This document shows, in pieces, positions 15,302 to 22,230 of a stretch of 22,230 nt of DNA; positions within the stretch are counted from its first letter, which is position 1, and every line of letters starts with the position of its first letter. Both the position numbers and the translations under genes were made by a program. The notes below the pieces were generated by a model that saw only the letters and a list, made by a program, of their open reading frames with translations, was not told where the DNA came from and made no database searches. This stretch comes from Rikenella microfusus (lineage in GTDB: Bacteria > Bacteroidota > Bacteroidia > Bacteroidales > SZUA-534). The DNA lies in assembly GCA_020719105.1 (NCBI GenBank), contig DYQV01000007.1, positions 1 to 22,230 of the forward strand, read 5' to 3'.

Positions 15302-17785
15302 ATGGGTAATCAGCCTTTCTTAAAAAACAAAAGTTCCAACCAATCATTACTCCTCTCAATTTTATCATTTCTGCTCTTCTTTGGATGGGGACAATTATCA
15401 CAAGCTCAGGAAATTGAAAAAACCTATTTAATCGGCACCCAATCCATTAATTCATTTGATAAAGCTAATTTGGATTCTTTCCCAATTGAGGTAATTAAAA
15501 ACATTGCATTTGACCAAATAAATGCAGTACTTGAAAAAAAAGGATTGGAACCAAAAACGATTCACCCACTATTACAAAAGGCAGCTCAAGATCAAGCCGA
15601 CTATATGGCTGCCATTGAAGATGACCAGCTCGTTAGAAAAGAAAAAAGCAAAGCTACAACCGGCGACCGAATTGCTTTTTATGGTGGCTCACGCATGGGA
15701 GCTGAGCTTTCCGGAAAAACTGCTGTAAAAAAAGGGGATGTTCCGTATTCGTATGCTAAAATAGTGGATGATGTGGTTTTTCGATGGTTTTCTGCAGCAA
15801 AAAAAGCAGATTTGCTGGAAAGCATCCAATACAATTTAATAGGTGCTGGAGCAGCTATGGATACCACAAAAAAAAGGGTTTATCTATCGGTGGTTTTAGG
15901 AAATTACAAGTCTTTTAATGAAGGTGCAAATTTAACCTATAACATAACCTTACCCTACAGCACTAAAAACTATGGATTACAACCGTTTGATCCGTCAAAA
16001 TGCAAGAAAGTATTAAAACGGGAAAATATTAATGAGCTACAAAAAGGTATTAGCGTTGAAGATAACGTAATATATTTTGAATCGGCCGATGTTAAATCCC
16101 TAAAAAAAATAATCTCAAAGTATAAAGACGGGTTAGCTGTGGACCTATTGCAAAAAAAACAATTTGATTGCAAACGCCCAAACGTAGTTGATCATAATCA
16201 ATTTACTATGGGAATTATTTCAAAAAGAATCTACAAATCAAAGCTATTTAAAAACAATGTAGCTAACACTCAGGAAAACCCTAAAGCTTTTAAAGTTGCC
16301 TTGGGATTAATACCTGAAGTTTTAGAAGATGACTTTGAACTGAACTTGATAATTGTACAGGATAAGCATCAATGTGCATCTATTGCAAAAAACTTCATCA
16401 TTCAACCTACAGGCACCTATAAAAATAATATAAAGCTTTTGGCCGATACGATTACCATTAATTCCCGATTTCAATACAAGCCGGCAACTGATTCTCTGGA
16501 TTTGACTTTCAAAATCCCCTTTGAAAACAAAAAATACACCTATGAACCTGCTGATATTGAGCCTTTTTTAAAACTACTCAATGAACCCGCCTTTATTATA
16601 TATGATTTGAAAATAACTGCCTATTCCTCAATTGAAGGAACCGATAAAGAAAACCGGATGCTTCAGCAAAAAAGAGCGGAAAGTATTGTTAAGTCCTTGG
16701 AGGGGTTGCAAAATACTATCATAAAAAAGGAAATTGTAATGGATTACAATTGGGACGATTTTAAAAAAGACATTTCAAAGTCCGAAATTCATGCATTCGA
16801 TACCATGCAATTGACCGAAGCCCAAACCTATATCAGGGCAAATAAGCTGAACAAAAAATTGGAGCCAATTCTTCAGAATCACCGATATGCCCGAATTGAT
16901 ATGAAAGTTGCCTATGATATTTCCGGCGAAAATGAGACCCATTTTGTGATAAAAAAATTTAATACTGCTGTTGATTCAATGGATAGGGCATTGGCCTTAT
17001 CAATTCAAAAGTATATTATAAAACAAATTCTGAATTACAGGTATAAACCAGCCCTTTTAAGCGAGTTAGCTATTCCACAAATAGAGGATTATGCCGGAAT
17101 TGAAATGAACCGACTATGGCTTCAGCACTTAACAAAACAGATTACAACTGAATATTTTGACAAAAAGGTTGAAGAATTGACTAAACTAGATCCTGAAAAT
17201 GAATACATTGCTTTTAATGATATCTTTAATAAAGTTGCCAATAAACCCATTAGCGATATTTCAGAAGTGATTCAATTGCAAACCCGCATTGACCGGTTGT
17301 ATTATACTCCCTTAAAAAAAGAAACCATTGATGGATTAAATGTAAAACTTCAGTTTAAACTTATCAATTACATTGATTCTGTAGTGGGCGATCAAAAAAT
17401 AAAAGATGCCTGTGTTGAGCGGATTAAAAAAATTATAGACATAAACGAGGAAACAATGCAAAACTCGCTAAAAATAGCCGATATTTTTATTGATTACCGA
17501 GATTACACTTTTGCATTGAAATCGCTGGAACCATGGGTAGCTAATCATAAGGCAAGCGAAAATCTGATATTTTCATATATTTCTCTTTGTAGCCAATTTG
17601 AAGAGCGGATGCACACTCAAAAGTTTGAATATGCAATGCAGCGAGCATACAAATTGAATCCACAGCGGTATTGTGATTTATTCAATGGGGACTATTTTTC
17701 GTACAAAGTGTTTGAAAATAATGCAGTGAAAGAAATGTATTGCGGAAAATGCATCCAAAATAAACCAAAGCCAGAAGAAGAATAG
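15302..17785 (+). CDS. Large secreted protein with degenerate CAP/SCP-like domain and OmpA-like domain
   Basis: An 827-residue protein with a signal peptide of about 36 residues (hydrophobic 16-29, ending SQAQ-E). Residues about 60-200 resemble a CAP/SCP (PR-1) domain: HPLLQKAAQDQADYMAA, R123, MGAELSG, a VVFRWF helix, GAGAAMD and a closing YLSVVLG strand. The usual CAP histidines are replaced (Q98 at the first position, KKAD after the tryptophan), while E135 is kept. Residues about 385-540 look OmpA-like: ITAYSSIEGTDKENRMLQQKRAESI matches the peptidoglycan-binding loop and helix. The C-terminal 250 residues are helical and perhaps TPR-like, with two late cysteines (YCGKC). It is probably a periplasmic or cell-surface envelope protein. 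It is transcribed alone, between oppositely oriented genes. Confidence 0.85.
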   Translation: MGNQPFLKNKSSNQSLLLSILSFLLFFGWGQLSQAQEIEKTYLIGTQSINSFDKANLDSFPIEVIKNIAFDQINAVLEKKGLEPKTIHPLLQKAAQDQADYMAAIEDDQLVRKEKSKATTGDRIAFYGGSRMGAELSGKTAVKKGDVPYSYAKIVDDVVFRWFSAAKKADLLESIQYNLIGAGAAMDTTKKRVYLSVVLGNYKSFNEGANLTYNITLPYSTKNYGLQPFDPSKCKKVLKRENINELQKGISVEDNVIYFESADVKSLKKIISKYKDGLAVDLLQKKQFDCKRPNVVDHNQFTMGIISKRIYKSKLFKNNVANTQENPKAFKVALGLIPEVLEDDFELNLIIVQDKHQCASIAKNFIIQPTGTYKNNIKLLADTITINSRFQYKPATDSLDLTFKIPFENKKYTYEPADIEPFLKLLNEPAFIIYDLKITAYSSIEGTDKENRMLQQKRAESIVKSLEGLQNTIIKKEIVMDYNWDDFKKDISKSEIHAFDTMQLTEAQTYIRANKLNKKLEPILQNHRYARIDMKVAYDISGENETHFVIKKFNTAVDSMDRALALSIQKYIIKQILNYRYKPALLSELAIPQIEDYAGIEMNRLWLQHLTKQITTEYFDKKVEELTKLDPENEYIAFNDIFNKVANKPISDISEVIQLQTRIDRLYYTPLKKETIDGLNVKLQFKLINYIDSVVGDQKIKDACVERIKKIIDINEETMQNSLKIADIFIDYRDYTFALKSLEPWVANHKASENLIFSYISLCSQFEERMHTQKFEYAMQRAYKLNPQRYCDLFNGDYFSYKVFENNAVKEMYCGKCIQNKPKPEEE

Positions 17786-17845
17786 AAGGAGAACTTTTGA
17801 CACAATAATTTACTTTAAGTACACTAAATACTCGAAGTACGTTAT

Positions 17846-17913
17846 CCCGCTTTATTCATACCTGAGCACAGCGAAAGGTGTGAATGTGCGATGGGTATTG
17901 GGTTGCAAAGCGG
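17846..17913 (+). repeat. Dispersed hairpin repeat, copy 1 (48 bp exact match to 22183-22230)
   Basis: Bases 17846-17893 are identical to 22183-22230 in the same orientation. The copy forms an 11-bp stem with two G-U pairs (17853-17863 with 17876-17886, loop GAGCACAGCGAA). It is enclosed by an outer pairing, CCGCTTT (17847-17853) with AAAGCGG (17907-17913), which suggests the full element runs to about 17913. The core CCTGAGC...CGAAAGG resembles short hairpin repeats of CCTGAGC-nnAG-yCGAAGG type that I recall as scattered between genes in Bacteroidota and other phyla. Confidence 0.75.
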
Positions 17914-17935
17914 AAAACCCCGATTTAACTATTAC

Positions 17936-17967
17936 CAAAATTGGGAGTTTTTATTTTCCCAATTTTG
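17936..17967. terminator. Bidirectional hairpin terminator between the 827-residue gene and pth
   Basis: A perfect 11-bp stem, CAAAATTGGGA (17936-17946) with TCCCAATTTTG (17957-17967), loop GTTTTTATTT. It lies between convergent genes, and each 3' arm ends in TTTTG, so it could serve both. Confidence 0.65.
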
Positions 17968-17986
17968 TGGAATAGCTTAATCGTCA

Positions 17987-18006
17987 GGATTATTCATGAA
18001 TAATCC
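17987..18006. repeat. 20-bp perfect palindrome just after the pth stop
   Basis: GGATTATTCATGAATAATCC reads the same on both strands (8-bp stem with CATG loop). It begins 4 bp beyond the pth stop codon and may add to termination or protect the 3' end of the transcript. There is no T tract after it. Confidence 0.55.
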
Positions 18007-18009
18007 GGG

Positions 18010-18573
18010 TTATCTGTTGTTGAATTGGTTCATGGTTTCCTGAATACCAATAAGAGGGAATGCCATAATAGCCTCTACACATTTCTCAATCCGTTCGGGC
18101 AATATCAAGGACTCATCATTTGTCCATTGTCCCAATACATAATCTACTTGTTGACCCCTTCCAAATTCACTGCCAATTCCAAAACGCAACCGGGCATATA
18201 CATCGGTACCTAATAATTCAGTAATACTTTTCAATCCGTTGTGACCGGCATCACTTCCTTTAGCACGGATACGGATTTTTCCAAAAGGGATGGCTAAATC
18301 ATCGGCAATTACTAATAAGTTTTCAATGGGAATTTTTTCTTCCTGTATCCAATAATGAACGGCTTTTCCACTAAGATTCATGTATGTGGTCGGTTTAATT
18401 AAAATAATTGTCCGACCACGGTGCTTCAACTCAGTGTAGGAAGCGCGACGTTTATCAGTATAAACAAGATTGGACGCTTTAGCTAAAGCGTCCAATACTT
18501 GGAATCCAATATTATGACGGGTGTTGGAATATTCAAATCCAATATTGCCTAACCCCGCAATAAGATATTTCAT
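18010..18573 (-). CDS. pth: Peptidyl-tRNA hydrolase
   Basis: A 187-residue enzyme with all Pth landmarks: GLGNIGFEYSNTRHNIGF with N10 and catalytic H20, KPTTYMNLSG with N66, the DDLAIPFGKIR segment with the catalytic-site aspartate (D91 or D92), and GSDAGHNGLKS with N112. It cleaves peptidyl-tRNA dropped from ribosomes and recycles the tRNA. The length is typical. It starts 11 bp after rplY and is surely in the same transcript. It is followed by the palindrome at 17987-18006 and the hairpin at 17936-17967. Confidence 0.98.
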   Translation of the reverse strand: MKYLIAGLGNIGFEYSNTRHNIGFQVLDALAKASNLVYTDKRRASYTELKHRGRTIILIKPTTYMNLSGKAVHYWIQEEKIPIENLLVIADDLAIPFGKIRIRAKGSDAGHNGLKSITELLGTDVYARLRFGIGSEFGRGQQVDYVLGQWTNDESLILPERIEKCVEAIMAFPLIGIQETMNQFNNR

Positions 18574-18584
18574 TGTTTAGAGTG

Positions 18585-19163
18585 TTATTTTGCTGGTGCA
18601 GCCTCTTTTGCTGACATTGCACTACGAGTCAAACGGACGGTAGCAATTACTGCATTCTTTGAATCCAATAACTCCAAACCCTTAAATTTTAATTCTCCTA
18701 CTTTAATTGATTTCCCTAATTCAAGTTTAGCTATATCAATATCCAAAGTGTCCGGAAAATTGCTAGATAATCCTCTAACATGGAGTTTACGCATTTTCAA
18801 CATCAATTTACCCCCTTGTTTAACCCCTTCGGCCAAACCGATAAGTTTTACTGGTATTTCAATAGTTAATTCTCTATCCTTTTTAATTTCAAGAAAATCA
18901 ACATGTTCAATATCATCAGAAACTGAATTGAATTGAAGATTTTGCATGGTTGCCTGATATTTTTTTCCATCAATATCTAAGTCAACCAAATAAACATTTG
19001 GTGAATAAACCAGATGAGTAAAATCTTTTGCAATCACTGAAAAGTGTATGTTACTTTTACCACCGTACATCACACAAGGAACCAATCCTTGATTCCGTAA
19101 TGCTTTTGTTGATTTCTTACCAACATCAGTCCTTAAACTTCCTTTAATTTCAAAGGTTTTCAT
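18585..19163 (-). CDS. rplY: 50S ribosomal protein L25, Ctc type
   Basis: A 192-residue protein. The N-terminal L25 domain (about 1-90) binds 5S rRNA and starts MKTFEIKGSLRTDVGKK, with LRNQGLVPCVMYGG. The C-terminal TL5/Ctc beta domain (about 95-180) includes IEIPVKLIGLAEGVKQGG and KLELGKSIKVGEL. The two-domain form is the general-stress Ctc type and is longer than E. coli L25, which lacks the extension. An alanine- and lysine-rich tail (SAKEAAPAK) closes it. It lies between prs and pth, a common order in bacteria. A promoter element (19234-19241) and a small leader hairpin, GAGTC-CGA-GACTC at 19188-19200, precede it. Confidence 0.96.
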   Translation of the reverse strand: MKTFEIKGSLRTDVGKKSTKALRNQGLVPCVMYGGKSNIHFSVIAKDFTHLVYSPNVYLVDLDIDGKKYQATMQNLQFNSVSDDIEHVDFLEIKKDRELTIEIPVKLIGLAEGVKQGGKLMLKMRKLHVRGLSSNFPDTLDIDIAKLELGKSIKVGELKFKGLELLDSKNAVIATVRLTRSAMSAKEAAPAK

Positions 19164-19233
19164 TTTCTAAAACTTTATGTGCTACTTGAGTCCGAGACTC
19201 CCATTACACGTTAGACAATAATTTTTGCGGGTG

Positions 19234-19241
19234 CAAAGATA
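19234..19241 (-). promoter_or_regulatory. Putative -7 element for rplY-pth
   Basis: Reads TATCTTTG on the minus strand (TAnnTTTG), with a TTG 23 bp upstream. It gives a leader of about 64 nt containing a 5-bp hairpin (19188-19200). It suggests rplY-pth can be transcribed separately from prs. No terminator is visible between prs and this site. Confidence 0.45.
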
Positions 19242-19371
19242 TAAATTAATATCAATCAATAGTTCAAGTTGCAGTTTTAATTTTATAAAGCCTCATCCAA
19301 GTTGTAAAACCTATGCATCAAAACTATCTATCCTTGCAGTAATACTTAATCAGAATTGGTTTATATTGATT

Positions 19372-20310
19372 TTAAAATAAAAAATTTGAACTTATTGAGC
19401 GTTGATTGTAAACACTTTTAATAGTATTGGCAAATAAATCAGCTACAGAAAGCACCGTTATTTTATCACAAGTCCGTTTTATAGGAATGGTGTCGGTTAC
19501 AATCATTTCGGTAATAGCAGACTTTTCGATTCTATCATAAGCAGGCCCTGAAAGTATCGGGTGAGTAGCAACCACTCTCACACTTACCGCCCCATTGTCC
19601 ATCATTATATCGGCAGCTTTAGTAATTGTTCCAGCGGTATCCACCATATCGTCCACAATCACCACATTTTTACCATTCACATCGCCAATAACTTTCATTT
19701 CTCCAATTTCATTGGCTCTGGAGCGGCTTTTATGGCTAATTACTACCCCTGTTCCTAAAAAAGTAGAATAGGCATAAGCTCTCTTTGAACCACCCATGTC
19801 AGGGGCAGCAATGGTTAAATTTTCAAGATTTAACCCCCGGATGTAGGGTGTAAAAATAGAAGATGCATACAAATGATCGACCGGAATATTAAAAAATCCT
19901 TGTATCTGATCGGCATGCAAATCCATGGTCATTACTCTTGAAACGCCTGCGGCTTCCAATAAATCGGCTACCAATTTTGCTCCAATAGATACCCTTGGTT
20001 TGTCCTTTCTGTCTTGCCGGGCATAACCAAAATAGGGTATAACTGCTACAATTTCATAAGCCGATGCCCGCTTAGCTGCATCAATCATGAGCAACAACTC
20101 AAACAAATTCTCCGACGGTTGAAAAGTAGATTGGATTACAAAAACATGTGAACCGCGAACTGTTTCCTCATAGGAGGGTTGAAACTCTCCATCGCTAAAT
20201 CGTTGGACAGAAGTTCTACCTAAATAAGTACCGTAACTTTCAGCTATTTTTTCTGCTAAGTATTTAGTTTCGGTACCGGAAAAGATTTTGATAGGAGCCG
20301 TTAGAGACAT
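19372..20310 (-). CDS. prs: Ribose-phosphate pyrophosphokinase (PRPP synthetase)
   Basis: A 312-residue enzyme. It has the ATP-site segment PYFGYARQDRKDKPR (92-106), the PRPP synthetase signature MDLHADQIQGFF (129-140), and the ribose-5-phosphate/PRPP loop VVIVDDMVDTAGTI (216-229). The length is standard for class I enzymes. It makes PRPP from ribose-5-phosphate and ATP for nucleotide, histidine and tryptophan synthesis. It is transcribed from a well-formed promoter at 20355-20383 and lies 208 bp upstream of rplY. Nothing unusual is seen in it. Confidence 0.98.
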   Translation of the reverse strand: MSLTAPIKIFSGTETKYLAEKIAESYGTYLGRTSVQRFSDGEFQPSYEETVRGSHVFVIQSTFQPSENLFELLLMIDAAKRASAYEIVAVIPYFGYARQDRKDKPRVSIGAKLVADLLEAAGVSRVMTMDLHADQIQGFFNIPVDHLYASSIFTPYIRGLNLENLTIAAPDMGGSKRAYAYSTFLGTGVVISHKSRSRANEIGEMKVIGDVNGKNVVIVDDMVDTAGTITKAADIMMDNGAVSVRVVATHPILSGPAYDRIEKSAITEMIVTDTIPIKRTCDKITVLSVADLFANTIKSVYNQRSISSNFLF

Positions 20311-20354
20311 AAAGAATTGATTTTCTGAATTTTAAGATATCGATGATGTCGCTT

Positions 20355-20383
20355 CAAAAATAGTAAAATATTGATATACCAAA
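20355..20383 (-). promoter_or_regulatory. Bacteroidota-type promoter for prs
   Basis: On the minus strand a TTTG (20383-20380) is followed after 17 bp by TATTTTTG (20362-20355), a complete -33/-7 pair. The predicted start is near 20348, about 38 nt before the prs ATG. Confidence 0.7.
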
Positions 20384-20468
20384 TAGCAATTTCTACTTTT
20401 TAAAAACAAGTTTCTTTACCGACTAAAAATTGAATCCACACCGAAAAGCTAAAAAACCCCAAATCAGT

Positions 20469-20541
20469 CATCCGATGAATTTCTAATTAGCTGATTACCA
20501 ATCAATGTTTACCTCCGATTTTAATAATTGATTATCGGATG
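20469..20541. repeat. Nested inverted repeats in the engB-prs gap
   Basis: CATCCGAT (20469-20476) pairs with ATCGGATG (20534-20541). Just inside the 3' arm, ATTGATT (20527-20533) pairs with AATCAAT (20500-20506). AATCAG (20462-20467) and CTGATT (20491-20496) form a competing stem. The plus strand continues into CCTTTTT and the minus strand into TGGGGTTTTTT, so it may act as the engB terminator or as a structured RNA. The remainder of this 336-bp gap holds the prs promoter and AT-rich sequence with nothing further that I can support. Confidence 0.45.
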
Positions 20542-20646
20542 CCTTTTTGGAGCGGACTCAATAATGCAATTGAAAAACCCTTTTATGAAACATTATAAAA
20601 TAGTTATTCTTCAAACAAATATTGAAGCAGCATGAACTAACCCCAA

Positions 20647-21252
20647 TTATTGAATCGGATTCTTTTTTGAAACATTGTCAATAAAAAGCAGCAATTCCTC
20701 TTTACCCAATTTTGTTTCGGCAGAGGTAATAAATATAGGTGGCAGTTCTTCCCAATTCTTTAATAATTCATTTTTATATCCGTAACTATTTTTCTCAAGG
20801 TGATTTCTTGTCAATTTATCTGTTTTGGTAAAAACAATGGCAAACGCAATTCCTTTTTCTCCCAACCCTTGTATAAATTCCAAATCTATTTTTTGAGGTT
20901 CGTGCCTGGAGTCAATCAATACAAACAGGCAGTAGAGATTTTCGCGATGAACAATATAATCCTGAATGAATTGCTGCCACTTTTCGCGCTGTGATTTTGA
21001 TACTTTAGCAAAACCATAACCAGGTAAATCTACCAAATACCAGGAATTATCTATTTTATAATGATTGATGAGTTGCGTTTTCCCAGGTTGACCGCTAACT
21101 TTAGCCAATTTACTATGATTGGTTAACATGTTAATTAGCGATGATTTACCGACATTCGACCGCCCGATAAAGGCATATTCCGGTAAATTGGGTGCAGGGC
21201 ATTTTTTATAATCGGTGTTGCTTATAACAAATTCTGCTGTTTTAATTTCCAT
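20647..21252 (-). CDS. engB: Ribosome biogenesis GTP-binding protein YihA/YsxC/EngB
   Basis: A 201-residue TRAFAC GTPase with G1 GRSNVGKSS (30-38), the G2 region GKTQLIN (T59), G3 DLPGYGFAKV (75-84), G4 TKTD (142-145) and G5 SAE (177-179). The N-terminal PEYAFIGRSN context and the length are standard for EngB, which assists late assembly of the 50S subunit. Its start lies 9 bp after the DUF2807 gene, so the two probably share the promoter at 21980-22010. Confidence 0.97.
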   Translation of the reverse strand: MEIKTAEFVISNTDYKKCPAPNLPEYAFIGRSNVGKSSLINMLTNHSKLAKVSGQPGKTQLINHYKIDNSWYLVDLPGYGFAKVSKSQREKWQQFIQDYIVHRENLYCLFVLIDSRHEPQKIDLEFIQGLGEKGIAFAIVFTKTDKLTRNHLEKNSYGYKNELLKNWEELPPIFITSAETKLGKEELLLFIDNVSKKNPIQ

Positions 21253-21261
21253 CTTATTTTT

Positions 21262-21948
21262 TTAAAAATCTTCAAGTTGGGAAATACTCCCACCAAATTT
21301 TTCCGAACGCTTGATACGACTCGGTTTATCTTTATATTTTAACGTGGCACCAAAACTTACATTAGCATCCAATAGCAATTTAGGAGCAACTTCGGCACTA
21401 CCCCCGCTCATTTTAGCATAAGTTGTCTCATTTTCAAGTTCCGTTGCCCTGTAATCGCCACCGGTTGAAGTTGACAAATTTACGACTTTTGAGGAACCGC
21501 TTAACCTTACAAAAGCTCCTTTGTTAACTTTCATCACTATAGAATCGGTGGCAATTAACAAATCAAAATCACTACCCGATTTAGCTGCTATTTCCATGAA
21601 TCTTCCTTTAAGAGCCCCTCTATTGTACAATTTAATTCCGCCCCCCGCTTCCAATGATTTCAAATTTTTGTAAAAAATAGTTACCCGAACTTTTATGGAT
21701 GGAGGAAATTCGTAAGTTAATTTAACCGATAAAACACTATCTTTTACGGAATAATAAATTTTGTCCACATCAAAAGTACCCGATTCAATTACTATTGAGT
21801 CTTGATTTGCACACTCTAATCGGACTTCAATCTTTCCAAATAACTCTATTTGGTTAAAGCCTTCTAATTGTTGCACTTTTTGAGAAAATACATTTACATT
21901 AAATACTAATAATAATAAAATGAATACGCTAGTAATTTTATTTAACAT
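21262..21948 (-). CDS. DUF2807 (GIN domain) secreted protein
   Basis: About 228 residues from the ATG at 21946-21948, with a signal peptide (about 1-22, FILLLLVFNVNVFS-Q). The mature protein is a beta-rich head-GIN/DUF2807 domain: FNQIELFGKIEVRLE, SLEAGGGIKLY, AKSGSDFDLLI, LSGSSKVVNLSTSTGGDYRA and MSGGSAEV. These repeating Gly/Ser-rich turns resemble a beta-solenoid. Members are common in Bacteroidota and are thought to be envelope or surface proteins, with no established function. A longer reading from 21972 is rejected because it would begin at the predicted transcript start. It is co-directional with engB, 9 bp apart. Confidence 0.86.
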   Translation of the reverse strand: MLNKITSVFILLLLVFNVNVFSQKVQQLEGFNQIELFGKIEVRLECANQDSIVIESGTFDVDKIYYSVKDSVLSVKLTYEFPPSIKVRVTIFYKNLKSLEAGGGIKLYNRGALKGRFMEIAAKSGSDFDLLIATDSIVMKVNKGAFVRLSGSSKVVNLSTSTGGDYRATELENETTYAKMSGGSAEVAPKLLLDANVSFGATLKYKDKPSRIKRSEKFGGSISQLEDF

Positions 21949-21979
21949 CCTAATAATTTTATAGTATAACAATTGGTTG

Positions 21980-22010
21980 CAAAATTACAGCCAATTATGC
22001 TATATACAAA
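21980..22010 (-). promoter_or_regulatory. Bacteroidota-type promoter for DUF2807-engB
   Basis: On the minus strand a TTTG (22010-22007) is followed after exactly 19 bp by TAATTTTG (21987-21980), a textbook -33/-7 pair. The predicted start near 21973 gives a leader of about 25 nt before the ATG at 21948 and decides the start codon of that gene. Confidence 0.75.
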
Positions 22011-22061
22011 ACTTAATTAACAAATAGGATATTTGGATAACCTAAACTCAGCAAGCAACAG

Positions 22062-22095
22062 GGTAACTAATTGAAAAACTATTGGTTGCCTTTTT
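22062..22095 (+). terminator. Intrinsic terminator on the plus strand without an upstream gene
   Basis: GGTAACTAAT (22062-22071) pairs with ATTGGTTGCC (22081-22090) over 10 bp including two G-U pairs, loop TGAAAAACT, followed by TTTTT. The G-U pairs hold only in plus-strand RNA. No plus-strand gene ends here. A small perfect hairpin, AGTCA-CCCCG-TGACT, follows at 22106-22120. Confidence 0.5.
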
Positions 22096-22182
22096 GTATC
22101 ATTTGAGTCACCCCGTGACTTTCAATGGTTTTCTAGATAATTTGCGGATTTTAGGACAATTCAAAGAAAATGCAACAATTAA

Positions 22183-22230
22183 CCCGCTTTATTCATACCT
22201 GAGCACAGCGAAAGGTGTGAATGTGCGATG
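22183..22230 (+). repeat. Dispersed hairpin repeat, copy 2 (cut by the window end)
   Basis: All 48 bases to the end of the window are identical to 17846-17893, including the full 11-bp hairpin (stem 22190-22200 with 22213-22223). The bases just upstream differ from copy 1, so the left edge of the element is sharp at CCCGC. The right part, with the expected closing AAAGCGG, lies outside the window. Confidence 0.75.

Noticed and set aside
21949..21972. Upstream ATG start for the DUF2807 gene
   Set aside because: The promoter at 21980-22010 puts the RNA start at about 21973, leaving no leader. The ATG at 21948 begins a standard signal peptide.
17846..22230. Composite mobile element bounded by the two direct repeats
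   Set aside because: The genes between the repeats (pth, rplY, prs, engB, DUF2807) are normal chromosomal genes, and there is no transposase or integrase.
1..22230. tRNA, rRNA or CRISPR arrays
   Set aside because: No cloverleaf with a GGTTCGA-type arm, no rRNA-like stretch, and no regularly spaced repeats were found on either strand by eye.

Overview
The window looks like the chromosome of a member of the phylum Bacteroidota. It is AT-rich, Shine-Dalgarno sequences are scarce, and several genes are preceded by the Bacteroidota-type promoter (TTTG or TTG about 17-23 bp upstream of TAnnTTTG). The gene set is typical: YqgE, a SiaC/DUF1987 protein, a Ctc-type L25 with C-terminal extension, DUF2807, and a Bacteroidota-style lipoprotein. 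The class cannot be fixed from this sequence alone. There are no rRNA, tRNA, CRISPR or transposase genes. Most genes are housekeeping or cell-envelope genes.

Layout. (1) At 60-650 (+) is yqgE, whose 3' end overlaps by 20 bp the last gene of a leftward cluster. (2) At 5972-631 (-) is a tightly packed six-gene unit, pheT - macrodomain - siaC-like - rhomboid - gmhB-like - class IV aminotransferase, with gaps of 29 bp or less. (3) At 6252-9622 (+) is surE - small membrane protein - lpxB - spoIID-like, also tightly packed. (4) At 9623-9983 is a non-coding gap with a promoter-like site and a strong hairpin, which may be a small RNA unit. (5) At 15047-9984 (-) is hslR - lipoprotein - HlyD-type adaptor - MacB/FtsX-type permease - TolC-type channel: a tripartite exporter whose ATPase is not in the window. 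(6) At 15302-17785 (+) is a large secreted protein with a degenerate CAP/SCP-like domain followed by an OmpA-like domain. (7) At 20310-18010 (-) is prs - rplY(ctc) - pth. (8) At 21948-20647 (-) is a DUF2807 protein followed by engB.

How the genes fit together. Translation is served by PheT, Pth, L25 and HslR, with EngB for ribosome assembly. PRPP supply comes from Prs. LpxB makes lipid A and a GmhB-like phosphatase may supply heptose for LPS core. Envelope export and remodelling are represented by the TolC/HlyD/permease set, SpoIID-like, rhomboid, the CAP-OmpA protein and DUF2807. Signalling is hinted at by an orphan SiaC-like protein beside a macrodomain protein.

The least explained signals are non-coding. 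A 48-bp exact direct repeat with RNA-hairpin character lies at 17846-17893 and at 22183-22230. A possible small RNA unit lies at 9761-9914. Two terminator-like hairpins (6178-6199 on -, 22062-22095 on +) have no gene upstream of them, and a nested inverted repeat lies between engB and prs. I saw no clear new defence or mobile system.
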